A stretch of DNA of 64,000 nucleotides from Cladorhizidae sp. MBARI D1340-BT2 (GCA_028752905.1 JAQNBH010000002.1:16829430-16893429), one strand, 5' to 3'. Numbered from the stretch's first letter, positions 20,632 to 33,430 are shown. Program-made: numbers and translations. Notes: a model not told the origin generated them from the letters alone.

Positions 20632-23600
20632 CAGTGGCGGATCCAGAAGGGATCGACTGGTCTCTTTCGAGGCCCCCTTTTCTCTAATTCCCAAACTCTA
20701 ACTAAACAACAAATCTGCAATGCTATTTGCTTTTTCCTTTTTCTTTTAGCTAGCTGGCTGGCGAAGCCACACCCCAAGTGGGGGAAACATAGAGGTGTGG
20801 CTGCACCAGACTAAACCTTACCTTTATCGTCGTTCCAAATGTTCAGCACCTGGTTCATTACTCCCAGAGAGATTTACTGTCGACTCCTGTCACTCACCAA
20901 ATATCTTACTCATGGGTCAGTCAAAGTTAAAGGCTTTTTTCAAAACCACCCCAGGCCCGCCTACAGCTAAAGAAGTTGATCTAAACTGAGCAGTGAATGA
21001 GAATATTATGCTATTGAATAGATTGCCAACTTAGTACTAGTACTAGCTAGCTATAGTCCTTGCAGCCAGCCACTACTGCTAGCTAGTAGAGTTAATTTAC
21101 ATAGAAATATCCACATTTAATGCACAGGAAACAAAAAAGGACCAGCAAGAACACTACTTTTCCATCTCCAGCTGTGGTACCTGTCACTCTTCCTGGGTCT
21201 CCTGCTTCAGTCCATTGTGTCTCCTCCGAGCCCTCTGTGTCTGTGATTCTCACCCAGCCCTCTGTGTCTGTCACAGAGCACTCTCTATCTGTGTCCCAGC
21301 CCTCTCTGTGTGTGTCTCCCACCAGCCCTCTGTGTGTGTGTGTCTCCCACCCAGCCCTCAGGCTCTGTGTCTGTGTCTCCCCCTGAGCCTACTGAGCCTG
21401 AGCTATTACCACCTTCATGTTCCGCTTCTGTTCTGCCCTCTCATTCTGCGTCTCATCTGCCCTCTCATTCTGCGTCTCATCTGCCTTCTCATTCTGCGTC
21501 TCATCTGCCCTGCACTTCCTTGTCCACTTTTTCTGCTTCTTCATCGTCAAGTGCTTCAATTGATTTTGAGAAGTGTAACGATATTGGCTTGCTTATGCGC
21601 TCAATGCCCCAAACAGATTTGGCTCCAGAGTGCAAGTATTCACTTTTACTTAATCATTTTAAGCCTGATAGTTCATTTACATTTCCAAGTAGTTATTTAG
21701 ATGGCTGTAATAGGTATTGTCAACATAAATACTTGGCTGAAAACCCGCGATTTGTTTATAGTAAAGTATATAGAACATGGAATATTTTGTTTGCTATGTG
21801 TTCTCTTTGCTACAAAGGGTTTGGGTCATTTTGTATGTAATGGATTTGATGCATGGTCTAGGAAAACTAAAAAGTTTGCTGGTCACAACTGTACGCAGTA
21901 CCATCAGCTGGCTTTAGCTCGGGCAGATGCTTTAAAGTCTTCCCACGTGTGTCCCGAGTCTTCTATTAAGAATCGTTTGCTGCATAATTATAGATGAGAG
22001 TAAACATAGCAACAAGTAGGTACATAATAAGATGTATGGCTGATGCAATACTTCTTTGTGGCAAGCACTATTCGAGGTCACAGAGATGATAGCACAGCTG
22101 ATTCTGAGGTAAACAGAGGGAATTTTTTAGCACTTCTTGAATACTCTGTGAGGTCCGGAAATGTTGCATTAGCCAAGCATTTGAAAGATGCTTAAAAAAT
22201 GCAACTTATACTAGCAAAACTACCCAAAATTAACTCATTGAATGCATAGGTGATCATATTAGATATAGTATAATACAGGAAATTAAAAAAGTTAATCTGT
22301 TCTTAGTGATGAAGTCATTGATATATCCAGTAAGGAGCAGGTGTCAGCAGTGAGCAGGTGTCAGTAGTGTTAAGATTTGTCGATAATAATTTGAAAATTC
22401 TTTGATTTCACAAGTACAGAAAGGATCACTGGAGAGGTTTTGGCTCTTGCAATAAAAGAAGCACTGAATAAGATTTTGAAGATTGTAGGGGGCAGGGCTA
22501 TGATGGTGCTAGCAATATGTCTAGTGCAAGGGGTGTGCAGGGTCGTCTCTTGGCAGAAAATCCTAAAGCCACATAATTATATCCACTGTAATAGTCGCGT
22601 GCTTAATTTGTTTTATTGTTGAAGCTTGTAGTTTACTTCCTATTTATAATATGAATTCTACTGTTACCGAGACAGCATGCTTCTTCCATTATAGTGCTAA
22701 ACGGCAACTATTTTTTGAGATAAGGAAACTAGCATTGTTAAAGTTAAGGATCTTTGTAGAACAAGATGGATTTATCGGCACGAAGCTTATGAATTTTTTA
22801 ATGTTTTGTATCAATTCCTTGTAATTGCAATGGAAGCAATTACAGAACGTGATCCTACATATGGGGATATGAACTGGGATATGAAAACAATTGTGGCAGC
22901 CAATGGCTTGCTCGAGATGTACCTTTCCTTTCCTTTTATAATATCTTTCATAGCAACAATGAATTCTATGTCTATTATAAAACCAAAATTACAAAAGAAA
23001 AGTAATGATATAGTTAATGAATGAACTTTGTGTAATTCGTCAAAGTGAGGAAATGTTACATTCATGGTATGTGCAAGCTGAAGCTATAGCTCATGATGTT
23101 GGTGTGGTTCCTGAAGTCCCACGTGTATCTGCTCGACAAACTTACAGAAATAATGTGGAGTACAGTTCTGTGGAAGAATACTATCGAAGAACTGCTGTGC
23201 TTACTTTATTGGACGACTTAGTTCAACAAATGAATGATAGGTTTGGTAAGACTCAACAGTAGCAGCCAATTCAATCAATCTTATACCTTCTATAATCACT
23301 ACTCGGGATGATATATCTTTTGAGGACTTGATTTCTTTATATAATGATGACTTACCAAGTAGCACTTGTGTTACTGAGGTGTGGAGGTGGAGGGCAAAGT
23401 GGCAGAGTCAAGGTGCTGACAAGCGGCAATCCACCCTTCAATCAGCTCTGAAAGAGTGTGACAAGGATTACTTTCCTAACCTTTACGTACTGCTGCACAT
23501 CGCATGTACTATTCCAGTCACATCATGTGTGAACAAGAGGGCCAATAGTTCCTTAAAAAACCTTAAAACTTTCTTACGTATTAGTATGGGGCAGGAGAGA

Positions 23601-23690
23601 TTATCCACATTAGCATTGATGCATATTCATTATAGTTTTCCTGTTGATCTTGATGATGTTGTTGATAGATTTATGTAATTGATGGAGGAA
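20632..23690 (+). pseudogene. hAT transposase of the P52rIPK-like (ZMYM/DUF4371) type, unit A
   Basis: The left end CAGTGGCGGATCCAGAAGGG resembles a hAT terminal repeat. Downstream, in broken + frames, come a Ser/Pro-rich leader (21120-21540), a TTF-type segment (KYLAENPRFVYSK, NGFDAWSRKTKKFAGHN, QLALARADALKSS), a DUF4371 part (VNRGNFLALLEYSVRSG, SIIQEI) and TYIHCNSRVLNL-like sequence. A long middle follows. It closes with the dimerisation block IACTIPVTSCVNKRANSSLK and MGQERLSTLALMHIHYSFPV before a stop at 23676-23678. Many stops and shifts make it inactive. No right terminal repeat is found; a LINE fragment abuts it. Confidence 0.75.
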
Positions 23691-24440
23691 TTGGATGGTG
23701 GGAAGAATATGAGATCTTGAGGAGAAAGTACGAGATAAACAACAAGGTTGGGTCAGTGCGAAAATGGGAGGGGAAAGCGAAGGTGAAAAATGAGAAGGAC
23801 TGGGAGGAGGAAGTAAACGGAAAGAGTACACTGAATTATTATAAATCGGCAAGGAATGGTGCAGGGGTGGAGAGGTATGTGAGGTCCATGCATGGTCAGG
23901 AAGGTGTGCAGTTGCAATTTCGACTGAGGACTGCATCAGCTGGGTTGTTAGAGGATAAGAAGAGATGTGGGATAGTTAGGAATGAGAGGTGTATAATGTG
24001 TGATAGTGGAGCAGGGGAGGATGTGGAACAATTCTTGGTGATATGCGGGAAATTTGAGAGGGATCGGCTGGTACTGATGGATGAGGTGCACAGAATTGTA
24101 GGGGGAGGACAGTGGCTGGATGAATTTAGAAGAGTGAGTAAGGATGGAAAGGTGGCATTGCTTTTGGGGAAAGATGTGGAGGGTGTAAGTGATGGAGGAG
24201 GTGGGCAAGTGTGTTATGTATTGGGTAGGGAAGTGGTGGCAGAGGAGAAAGGAACTGTTGTATGGTGAGCTGAGGAATGATCTTTGGTCCCCTCCCATCC
24301 ACCCCTCCTTGAGCAGCGGGACACTCGTAACTTAATATTGTGGATAATTTTATTAATTAAGTACTGTTGATTTTTTAATATAGATTGTTATTTGGTTAGT
24401 TACTAAATAGTTCCACACTGTGATGTGATGGCCTTAACAG
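23690..24440 (+). pseudogene. Non-LTR retrotransposon 3' end, unit A (forward)
   Basis: An open + frame runs to TGA at 24266-24268 and ends a reverse-transcriptase ORF. It has RSMHGQEGVQLQFRLRTASA, LLEDKKRCGIVRNERCIMC, EDVEQFLVICGKFERDRLVL and a basic tail. The Cys-x2-Cys and later Cys correspond to the zf-RVT-like end of LINE proteins. The expected His is a Gln here. A tail with GCCTTAACAGGCTCAGCAAT follows; the same tail is found inverted at the left of every unit. The element is 5' truncated at the hAT pseudogene. Confidence 0.7.
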
Positions 24441-25798
24441 GCTCAGCAATATGAAGAGATTAAATCATAGAATAGCTTTATAAGTAATGTAATGTAAGGG
24501 GAGACGATGGCATTTTTTACTTTTTTTAATACTTGTGATTACAACTTTAGAGCTCCGTAGCTTCTGCAAACTTCATGGTATGGACTTGATATATAGCTCA
24601 AAAGATAGGTCTCTCTGTGCTCTCTTTTGATACTAAAATATGTGTCATAGGTGCAAGTTACTATAGGCAAGTTACTAGACCCTAAAGTGGAGGGACCTAA
24701 AAAACCTGCATCCCCAAAACACCTCATCAAGAATAACTCCAGATTGCTAAGTGCCAAAAATGAAATTGGTACGAGTGTCTAGAGGCCTAGAGCATGCAAT
24801 CACTTTTTTCATTAGTCGTTAAAATTTTAGTACCAGGTCAAGCGCGTGGGTGGAAAATTTATTACGTTGAAAATCATTTGTAGTTTCGGGATATAATTGA
24901 TGCCGTACGTACGTCACAAATATGTGCATCTTTATTAATTATTTCAGTGATATTAAAGTATTAACTAAAACTATTTCATATTCTCTTTTAGTTTTCTAAC
25001 TTCCAGCTTGGAAAGGCTATCCCCATGACTTACGGAAAAACCTGTGACATACGTACAAGGTTCCGTCACATACATACGTCAGAGCTTAACAAATTACCAT
25101 CTAGACATTGTTAAAAGATGTAGAATTTGTTATTGTACAGCCTTAATCTTTGCCCTTTTCTTTGTTTGTCTTTATGCCATTGATAATTCGATCTTCAGAA
25201 AAGTTAGAATGGCTACAGCACTAATTTTTATAGTTTGCTACATTACATTTTCTAGAACATTCTAAACTGACTAGACTGATTGTCACCATTATACAGCTGA
25301 CAAAGGTTAGGGCTTGGACAAAGGATATAAGTTTAGTGCTTGGATCATGACTAGGGTTAGGGTTGGAGAAACGCTACGTTTAGGAGTTGGACATTGACCA
25401 GGGTTGGGCTTGGACAATGAGAGGTTAGGCTGGTAAAGAAACAAAGCTGCCTGAGCCTGTAGCCATGAAGGTAGACTAGTAAAGAAACAAAGCTGTTGCT
25501 TGAATTATAGCTACAAACTGATAGTCATTCCCCAAATACATACACTATCTACTAGCCTGCAAGTAAAACTATTTTAGCAGCTGGCATTGAGGAATTTACA
25601 AGATCTGCGTAGTTCACTAGGTTCCTTTCTGTGTGCTACAGGCATCCCTTTTAGGGAAGAACTGGTGAATATGAATCTACATCCCTGCTGTAAACACTAG
25701 TAGGGAAGCTGGGGAGTGGGGAAGTGATGCAGCAATGTTTGGCTAGACTTTACTAGAACAGTTGGGCAGTGCAAGACCTTGGGAAGTGTGTTCCTGTT
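24441..25798. other. Spacer at the right end of unit A
   Basis: No supported gene. It contains a short frame at 25044-25265 with two hydrophobic stretches (ALIFALFFVCLYA and ALIFIVCYITF) that stays open in B with one extra codon. It also has TAGGGTTAGGG-like sequence around 25352, and one and a half copies of a 46-bp unit at 25431-25500 that is expanded in B. Confidence 0.45.
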
Positions 25799-25884
25799 TC
25801 ACTCCAAAACTGCAACTCATCTGTAATAGTCATGACTACCCAGTGTGGTGGGGATCAAAGGCTGTATTAATCTTGATATTGCTG

Positions 25885-26310
25885 AGCCTGTTAAGGCCAT
25901 CACATGTAACAATAACTAACACTAATAACAATCTATGTTAAAAATCAACAATACTTAATTAATTTAAAAAAATATCCACAATATTAATTTACGAGTCTCC
26001 CGCTGCTCAAGGAGGGGGGGACGGGAGGGGACCAAAGATCATTCCTCAGCTCACCATACAACAGTTCCTTTCTCCTCTGCCACCACTTCCTTACCCAATA
26101 CATAACACACTTGCCTACCTCCTCCTCATTACTGCATCGCTTACTCCCTCCACATCTTTCTCCAAAAGCAATGCCACCTTTCCATCCTTACTCACTCTTC
26201 TAAATTCATCTAGCCACTGTCCTGCCCCTACTATTCGTTGCACTTTGTGGGTTCCTGAGAAATTAGCCCTCAAGCCGGTCATGACCGCCACATTTGCAAA
26301 ACCAATTAAG
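25885..26310 (-). pseudogene. LINE 3' fragment, unit B left edge (reverse strand)
   Basis: An inverted relative of the fragment at 23690-24440. It shares the ATTGCTGAGCCTGTTAAGG tail, the poly-G of GGAGGGGGGGACGGGAGGGG, and the final codons with GQWLDEFRRVSKDGKVALLL. It is about 1.4 kb from that copy and forms an inverted pair across the A/B junction. Confidence 0.65.
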
Positions 26311-27508
26311 AACTTAGCAATGCACAGTAATAGTTTTTTTAATAAAATGACGAGCTCGTAGATCGTATTTATCACAGAGCACTAAAGGGCAACACCTAAT
26401 AAAACTATAGAAAAATTATGAACGTATCGAAAACATAAAACCTGGATTTCCATGAATCTTGCGAATAAGCAGTTAGGACAATGTTTTATTTTGCACAAGC
26501 TAGAACGCATGCCCACAAAGAATGAAATGACTCTGATGCGGCATCTACTTCTCAGCAAGGCAAGAAGTGAGTTTCCTGATATACACATCAGCCATTATTA
26601 CGTTGGCATAACACTTACCTCTCCTACAACCATAATTTTGAAATGGTGCGTCTAATCTAATATGATTGAAGAACAGGGGGGGGGGGGGGGGTTGTTTTTA
26701 TGTTTCGGTTATATTATAGTCTCCCCTCAAAGCTTCTTCTCTATGAATACTAGAAATGAATGCAGGGCATTGTGTGGGGAGCGAAGGTGCAATCAAACAG
26801 ACACAGAAAGTTATCTTTTGAGCTATATAACAATTTCATATATAGAGTGAACTGTGCATCCGTGGAGTTTTAATTATATATTTAAAAAAAAGAAGGTATC
26901 ACCCCCTTCATGATTTTTTCATCACAAAATTTGTTTAAACACCCACGCTTGAATACCCTCATGCTTTCATGCCATATTAAAATGCCATAGAGTAAAATTT
27001 CCTCTCAGATACTGATTTCAACTCTCCAGTCAGGAGCCACACTTGTGCCCAATTCTGGCAAGCAGATATTTGGTTACCTCAACTTAGGCTACAGGTTGTG
27101 GTGGAACTGTTTTCATGAATAATCCCAGAACAAGACAGGCCTATGACCAACCATGCATGATATTTATAGAGATGGCATGTCACATCAGTAGCCACAGAAT
27201 ATACATTATTATACTTGCAAGATATTACTAACCCCCAATAGTAAACGTGTGATATGTGCTAAGTGTCACATTCCACATCTCCCTGGGATGAAGTCCAGGT
27301 CTACCAGGAGGATGGATGGCTGTGCCAGTACGAGATTGAGTCATAATCGGGTTTGGATACGTCTTTATCGGGTTCTCCAATGTTGTTCTCCAAGTGAGGT
27401 ATTGGGTTGAGATGACTTTGGGTTTCTCCTGATGTGTCCACTGGACCTATTTGTTAGATCCAACCACAAGAGACCTAAAGATACCAACCTTGGTAATTTG
27501 CTGCCACC
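26311..27508. other. Spacer with conserved G-tract, unit B
   Basis: No supported gene. A 16-base G run lies at 26676-26691. The segment is collinear with 2431-3470. Confidence 0.5.
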
Positions 27509-28095
27509 ATGTCAAATTTCACTGTGGAACATGCTTTCTCGTGCCGCAAAGGTAGGTTCTCTTCAATCATGGCCCAATTCTATCATGGACTTCCCTGCTA
27601 ACTTGAGCACTGAAGTGTGGCATGATGTGACAATTGATGTGACAATTGAGCCAGAAATAGAGCCCATTGCAACGTGAAACCATGTTCCTCATCAATCACT
27701 GAAAATGGTGCATGCCTAGATAGTGTGGCAAATGGAGTTTCATAAAGAAAATATGAGAAGACGTATTTTGATGTGAGGATATTCAACCCGCAAGCTCCTT
27801 CAAACAAAAGTGCAGAGCTTGCATGTGTTTAGTAAAAGGAGTTTTATAAATGGAGGATTCCAGAAATGCAACATTCTTGCTTCGCACCATTGCTCCGCTC
27901 GGCAACATGTGGTATGGCAAATGAGGCGACAATTGTTTACGAATAGCTAGCCTCCACCCTGCTGCCAAATCTGAGCACAACTACTGTGCCACCAAAACCT
28001 TGCTATGTTGCCCTCTGACATGTTCTCACCTAAGATCTGCTCTACAGTATATCAGAGGTGCTCTTTACTCCTCGAGGCATGTTCTATATGAACCA
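27509..28095 (+). pseudogene. Retroelement C-terminal endonuclease-like remnant, unit B
   Basis: Same remnant as at 3471. Here an ATG opens MSNFTVEHAFSCRKGRFSSI before the first stop. It then gives KYEKTYFDVRIFNPQAPSNK and PEMQHSCFAPL in shifted frames. A short deletion removes the KHEKERK-like part that A and C retain. Confidence 0.5.
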
Positions 28096-28684
28096 CACCA
28101 ATAACAAAACATTTGACAAAGCTAGATTTTTTTAAACATGTTTTCCTTAAATATGTTTTCCTTAAAAGATAATTTTAAGTTTGGGCTCCTGTAAAAACAA
28201 CTACAAAATAATATTATATATAATACTTAGTCCCCAAAAAGGAAACTAAAGTTCAGATGCTATTATCTGTGGAGTAATGTGATGAGATTTCTGAATCACA
28301 GAATCGTACAAACAAAATATGTATAATTATATATAATATATATGTATATAATTATATTAAGCCTATAAAGTGAGTTTTTTCCCTAAATTGTACTATGATA
28401 TTCTAGTCTATATAATTATATTCTATATAATTATAATGAAGTAAGTTCTGTCTGAAGTAAGTTCTGTCTTAATTATTTTGTTAGTTACCATCCATTCTGA
28501 GTGTTACATATCATAGCAAAATAAAGTGAACAATATCAAAATGCTAAACAATTCTCCATGCATAATATATACCACGGGCCTCATTTCTTTCTACATACAA
28601 AATAATTAGCAACAGAGTTCTTGATCTGTACCGAATATAATTACATAAACTAAGAAGGGATTTAATATATATATATAGCTCCCT
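28096..28684. other. AT-rich 3' flank of GT61 copy B
   Basis: Counterpart of 4061-4648, with small indels in TA runs. No gene. Confidence 0.45.
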
Positions 28685-30211
28685 TTATAAATTTAAATAT
28701 TTCTTCAAGTCTTTTACAATTGCACCGATGTTGACATGAACATGTTTCGTTTCCCCACCTATGCTTGTAGATTTGTACTTACGTCCAGACAAATGAGCCA
28801 ATGTGCGGAATGTTGGATTTGAAATCATATATCGAGGCTCCATTTCATAGACCAAAGCATTGTCCCTCAGCCACCAAAGATGAACGAGACCAGCTCCATG
28901 AACACCCATGTAAATGTCAGCATCATGGACAATCCTGACCTGCTCACACAATCCGAGATCTTCCAAATGAACTTGTCGTACTGTGGCTGGTTTGAGTGCT
29001 TTTCTGAGTTCAATTATAAGTTTGTTCTCATTGGTCAACACTCTTGGAAAGCGATCTAACTTGTCACTTTTGAATCTGAAATATGGTTTTCGGGACACAT
29101 AAATAATTGAAGGCACACTATTCTGTGTTATATTGTTACTTCTCTGGTCACTCACAGAGCATGCCTTGAGCACTCTTGTCCGAAACGAATTAAGTTGTGT
29201 GTTTGATAAACCTTTACCATCACAGTCCAAACATTTCCGTACTGTTTTAAGACTCATTTTACACCGGAATGGAAAACTATGTATGCCTTTTGGCACAAGT
29301 ATAACCTTCTTGAAGCAAGTCATGACATCGTTAAGACTATCGACTGTGTGAACTTTTGCTTCAGGAAAAAGTGCTTCATCAAACTCGGGGAAGAGGTAAT
29401 TGTTACCGCCAGATATCCTTATTATGTGAATTTCACGGGATTGTGGGTGATTGGCATCTTGCAGCAGCTTGTGAACACTAAAATAGTCCAGGAATCTAAA
29501 ATAGATGTGCACTCTCTGTGCAGTGAAAAAGAAAACGTCATCTTCAATCCATTTTTCACAAATTGCTGCAGGTTGGGGCTCTGCTTCTCCTACCCTTGCA
29601 ATCACTTGCAACACATAATCAGCCAAATGCACCTGATGTCTCAGGAATTCAGTGCTTGTTTTATGGCACTCAGTTCCACACCCATCGAGAAGAGCTATAG
29701 ATAGTTCTGCTTTGTTGTATTCCATGTACTTGTGATCTGCTTCAATCATTGTTTTACCAAAAATGCGAGGAGATATGATGATATTTTCTAGTGTACATGT
29801 AGCCATTTGGTCAGAATAGGAACTTCCAAAACACCGTATTGAAGTTTGCAAAGAGGCATTTGCACAGACAGGAATGGGCAGTTGGAAAGTGTCAACAAAG
29901 TAGCTATAACAGAAAGTTCCTTTAACCCAATTGCTTGTCTTCTCTATCACAGAGCTAGTGATAGAGCTGTAAGACACAACAGTTGATTCTAGTAGTGGCC
30001 TTGAAAGACGCTGCGCTTCGGTAAGTAAACGTGGCGTGGTATTGCAGGTTCTGTATTTATTAGCGGAGGTACCTGTTTTAGATGTAGTCTTCTCATTCTC
30101 ATAATATCTGAAATTCCTTGTCACTTCTGGCCGATTCATTAACAGAAGCACGATTAGCTGGATGAGGACTAAAATAATGAATATAGCAACTAGACACAAC
30201 TTCACACCCAT
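28685..30211 (-). CDS. GT61-family glycosyltransferase, copy B (508 aa)
   Basis: Full-length paralogue of copy A with the same membrane anchor, stem, HGAG motif and C-terminus. About 16 substitutions separate it from A. They fall mainly in the stem (N56C, K67Q, L69S, A78V, T84I) and in scattered catalytic-domain positions. The double change F196L/F197A is private to B; A and C keep FF. N56C removes one of the two overlapping sequons. No stop or frameshift is present. Reaction and substrate are as uncertain as for copy A. The flanks are also ~97% alike, so conservation alone does not prove selection. Confidence 0.87.
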   Translation of the reverse strand: MGVKLCLVAIFIILVLIQLIVLLLMNRPEVTRNFRYYENEKTTSKTGTSANKYRTCNTTPRLLTEAQRLSRPLLESTVVSYSSITSSVIEKTSNWVKGTFCYSYFVDTFQLPIPVCANASLQTSIRCFGSSYSDQMATCTLENIIISPRIFGKTMIEADHKYMEYNKAELSIALLDGCGTECHKTSTEFLRHQVHLADYVLQVIARVGEAEPQPAAICEKWIEDDVFFFTAQRVHIYFRFLDYFSVHKLLQDANHPQSREIHIIRISGGNNYLFPEFDEALFPEAKVHTVDSLNDVMTCFKKVILVPKGIHSFPFRCKMSLKTVRKCLDCDGKGLSNTQLNSFRTRVLKACSVSDQRSNNITQNSVPSIIYVSRKPYFRFKSDKLDRFPRVLTNENKLIIELRKALKPATVRQVHLEDLGLCEQVRIVHDADIYMGVHGAGLVHLWWLRDNALVYEMEPRYMISNPTFRTLAHLSGRKYKSTSIGGETKHVHVNIGAIVKDLKKYLNL

Positions 30212-31345
30212 TGCCGATATCTTACTCTGAGCGAGGTGGGCGTAAAGTTTGTTTCTTCTGGTAAATTGGTCCGATTTTAATATGGAGATTTTCCAATTAG
30301 CGGTCCCTCCCTCTAGTAATCGACCCTACCCTGGCACCACGAGCAATGGGGGAAAATGTCTTCTTACCAAGGATTCCACTGTTGTCCAGAGAGTATCCTT
30401 TCTAGTTCAAGCGGTGTGCCTTCTAATCCTTGACGTCAGGAAAGAACCACTAGGGATTGGCAGAAGCAGCTTTTCTTGAAATGGGAAGCCTACTTAGTAC
30501 TAGACTAAGAGTGAGGCTATCAGGCAGTACTTTCTGCAGAATTTTCTTAGTATAAAGAAGATAATGCAATTTGTTAAAAGTGGGAAGCTGGTCTGACAAC
30601 ACGTGGTTTTGTTATAAAGTCCCATATCTCTCTTAATCTCCTGGACCAGTTAGGCACTCAGCGCTACAGTATCATAACCACATGTAGCACCCATTTGGGT
30701 TTGGTTTGCAGTACTCTGTAAGTAGCTTGGCATGTTTCTGTGCCTGGGACCTGGCTTGTTATGATCACTTAAATGAAATAAAGTTCTTGGCAAGATATAG
30801 TCCTGATTTATATACTAAAATGTAGCCAATGCAGTATGCTTACTAAGAGTATTTTTGTTTTGCCATACAAATTTTATTGGCACTGCAGGTTGCAATGTGA
30901 AGTGAAGCCACTCCTCCAACTCCTCCGTGAATGCATGAAGTGTTGAGTGGCCAGAGCAATACAAACACTAAAAGCAGATGAAAGTATTTCTTATAATGAT
31001 GGAATTATTTCTTTTGGTGGAAGTATTTTTATATTTTTTAATGTTCATGTGAAGGCAGCTCTAAATTATTGTTACAAATTTGGAGCGCTCTAGATTCTGC
31101 ATACTTCACTATATGAACTAGATATATAGCTCGGGTAATAGATCTCTCACTGTGTTCTCTTCTGATATTAAAAACTGATGCATTGGTACAGTCATGCCAA
31201 AGTGACATGCATCCAAAGTGGGGTTAGCTACCTAAAAATAAGAGTGCCTGAACTGGCTTTACAATAACCTTCTCAATAATCAACTTCAAATTGTACTCTC
31301 TCGATGTTTCGACTAGATGCTCTAGCCTTCATCAGGAATAATGAC
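30212..31345. other. 5' flank of GT61 copy B and spacer
   Basis: Counterpart of 6176-7330. The promoter-proximal GGGCGAGGTGGGCG stretch is shortened by 12 bases to a single GCGAGGTGGGCG. No gene. Confidence 0.4.
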
Positions 31346-31755
31346 TGGCTGCAGTTGCAGTTACTTCTTGCATCGCTCTATATGTGCAGGCTGGAATAGC
31401 TGTAGAGTGCAGTGACATAACTCTCTGCTGACTCTTCCTCGTTTTGGTTGCGTTTGTTGAAGCATGCACGTTCAAATATATTATTTCTCACTGGAATGAA
31501 TCCATCAAATAGCTACAGGTTGGTTCATACTTTTTTCTTTTGTCTTTCATAATGCCAGTAGAGTTGAGAACATCCTCAGTCTCCTCGTCTAGGCAATAGA
31601 ACTGGCCTGACCTGTCTTGCCTCTGCTGCATTGGCCAGTCGTGATGTGATATATACCTAGTTAGCTTATAGTAGGAATCAATTTCTTCTCGTGAAAACAG
31701 CAACCACACACCAAACAATTCTCAGAAGGGTTGAACTCTGAACTCATGGTACGAT
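31346..31755 (-). pseudogene. Ty3/gypsy gag fossil, unit B
   Basis: Same fragment as at 7331. The 76-codon frame at 31488-31718 is identical in protein to unit A's. The downstream ERACFNKRNQ part lies in a shifted frame. Confidence 0.6.
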
Positions 31756-32053
31756 CATGCTATCAAATATGGGCATACAAGGAAGGTGTTACAATAACCC
31801 ATTAAAGGTGATTAGGTATTACAGATGCACTTCTGTACAGCTCAAACATCTTTCTTCATTTAGCTCAGCCATCTGGGCATTTAAAGGGAAAGGTGTCGTG
31901 GTAGGAAGATTCATCACACCTCTGACGACACCATGTTGCTGCATGTTCTAAAACGGAGCTAAAGGTCTGTACACACCCCAAATCAATTTACAACCACAAA
32001 AATGTCCAGGAAATTATATAACCACTAAGTATGAGATATATCAGAGTTTAATA

Positions 32054-33430
32054 TAGTGGAACCTCCGTTAATGGATATTCCCCACCTTATAATGGACAGA
32101 GGCAGACCGATAGATATTTCCATAGGAATAGTGCCCAGAAAGCACCCGAATAGTGGACAACCTCCAAATTCCGAACAACGGACAGCACCCAAGCACCCTG
32201 TTGATTTTGTTACCAGTCACCTCAGCAAAGCCTTTATTGAAACTCTTTCTCACAGAAACTGAGGGATTACAAAGGCAATATTGTAAGGAATTTGGCCAAT
32301 AACAATGCTCTCTCTCTCACTGCAACAGCAGATTGGTCTCAACTGTTAGTTGGCTCCATTCTGACAATCCAATGGAACGAGTCCATACTTCTTCATAGCC
32401 TCTGATGTAAGAGTGGACTTCTGCTACACTCAAGTCCTGTCTACTGGCTGAGAGGCCATCTAGCTAGAGAATCTAGTCATTTCACGTGACAGTTCGCATG
32501 TTGCTCACATTTCTTTGAGTCAAATTTCTTGAGTGAAGCTAATCTATAAAGCTGCTGGAGTCGTAATGGCGTCTTCTAAAAAAAAAGGATTCATCTCTCC
32601 TTCTTGGAGAAGAAGGTGGACGTGATGAAGCAAAGAAGCATCTTGGAATTACTGTGTGCACCCTTGGAGAAAAGTTTAGTTGTGGTAAGACACAAATTTC
32701 AGATATACTGAGGAGCAGTGAGAGTATGTTAGCCATGTATGAAACTAATGCGTCAACTAGTAAAAAACCCTCAAGTTTCAGAGTATTCTGATGTGAATGC
32801 ATTATTGTACCAATGGTATGCAACGGCCTGTTCCAAGAACATTTACCCATGTGGACCTTAACTTACTGAGAAGGCCAGAGAAATTGCTGTAATTTTAGTC
32901 AAGGCAGAATTCAAGGGAACCAATGGCTGGCTAACAAAGTAGAAGAAGCGGTACAATATAAGGAGAGTGGTTGTAAGTGGTGAATCTGGTGATGTATGAG
33001 GGGAGACATCATGTCCTGGAAGGAGAGGCTGCCTAAGAATATAAAAAGGAAGACATTTATAATCTAGATGAGAGACTGGATGCATTTGGAAAGCACTCCC
33101 TGATTGTGTGTTTGGACAGAAAGGAAAGCAATGCTGGGGTGGGAAAAAAGTAAGCAGAGATTGACAGTAACCTTCATAGTGAGTGCTGCTGGTGAAGAGG
33201 AAACTCCCATTGTCATCTGGTATTATGTAAAAAACCTAGGTGCTTCCAAGGTTTTGATACATATGGTCTTCCTGTGAAGTATTACCACCAGAAAAAGGCA
33301 TGGATGATGAGAGAAATCCTTAGTACAGTTTTGACAGCTTTCAATCATAAAATGAGACAAAAAAATCTGTTTTGCCTCTAATGGACATAGCAGGTTGCCC
33401 CCCTGAAGAGTTCAAAGGAATGTATAGCAA
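32054..33430 (+). mobile_element. Tigger/pogo transposon, unit B (uninterrupted by hAT)
   Basis: It starts TAGTGGAACCTCCGTTAATG beside TA and keeps CGKTQISDIL and SKQRLTVTF. It reads straight through TCTTCCTGTGAAG at 33268-33280, the empty site of A's hAT element. Numerous stops, and a deletion in the LPEIVKGYK-like region, disable it. Confidence 0.75.

Larger units (their letters stand above)
1248..25798. repeat. Segmental tandem duplication, unit A
   Basis: This is the first of three tandem units. The homologous left edge TCACTCCAAAACTGCAACTC occurs at 1248, 25799 and 53747. Unit A holds GT61 copy 1. It also holds two insertions absent from B and C: a TTAA-flanked MITE at 1333-1990 and an hAT element at 9241-12924. 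It lacks the 3.37-kb block found in B at 35111-38481; the junction in A is at 14766/14767. Confidence 0.9.

Noticed and set aside
21092..21386. Frames of repetitive SVSV and CVCV peptides near the second hAT gene
   Set aside because: They are other-frame readings of the CTCTGTGTCTGTG-rich leader of the transposase pseudogene.
25345..25375. Interstitial telomere (TTAGGG) array
   Set aside because: Only about two imperfect TTAGGG units are present, inside a GGTT-rich repeat.
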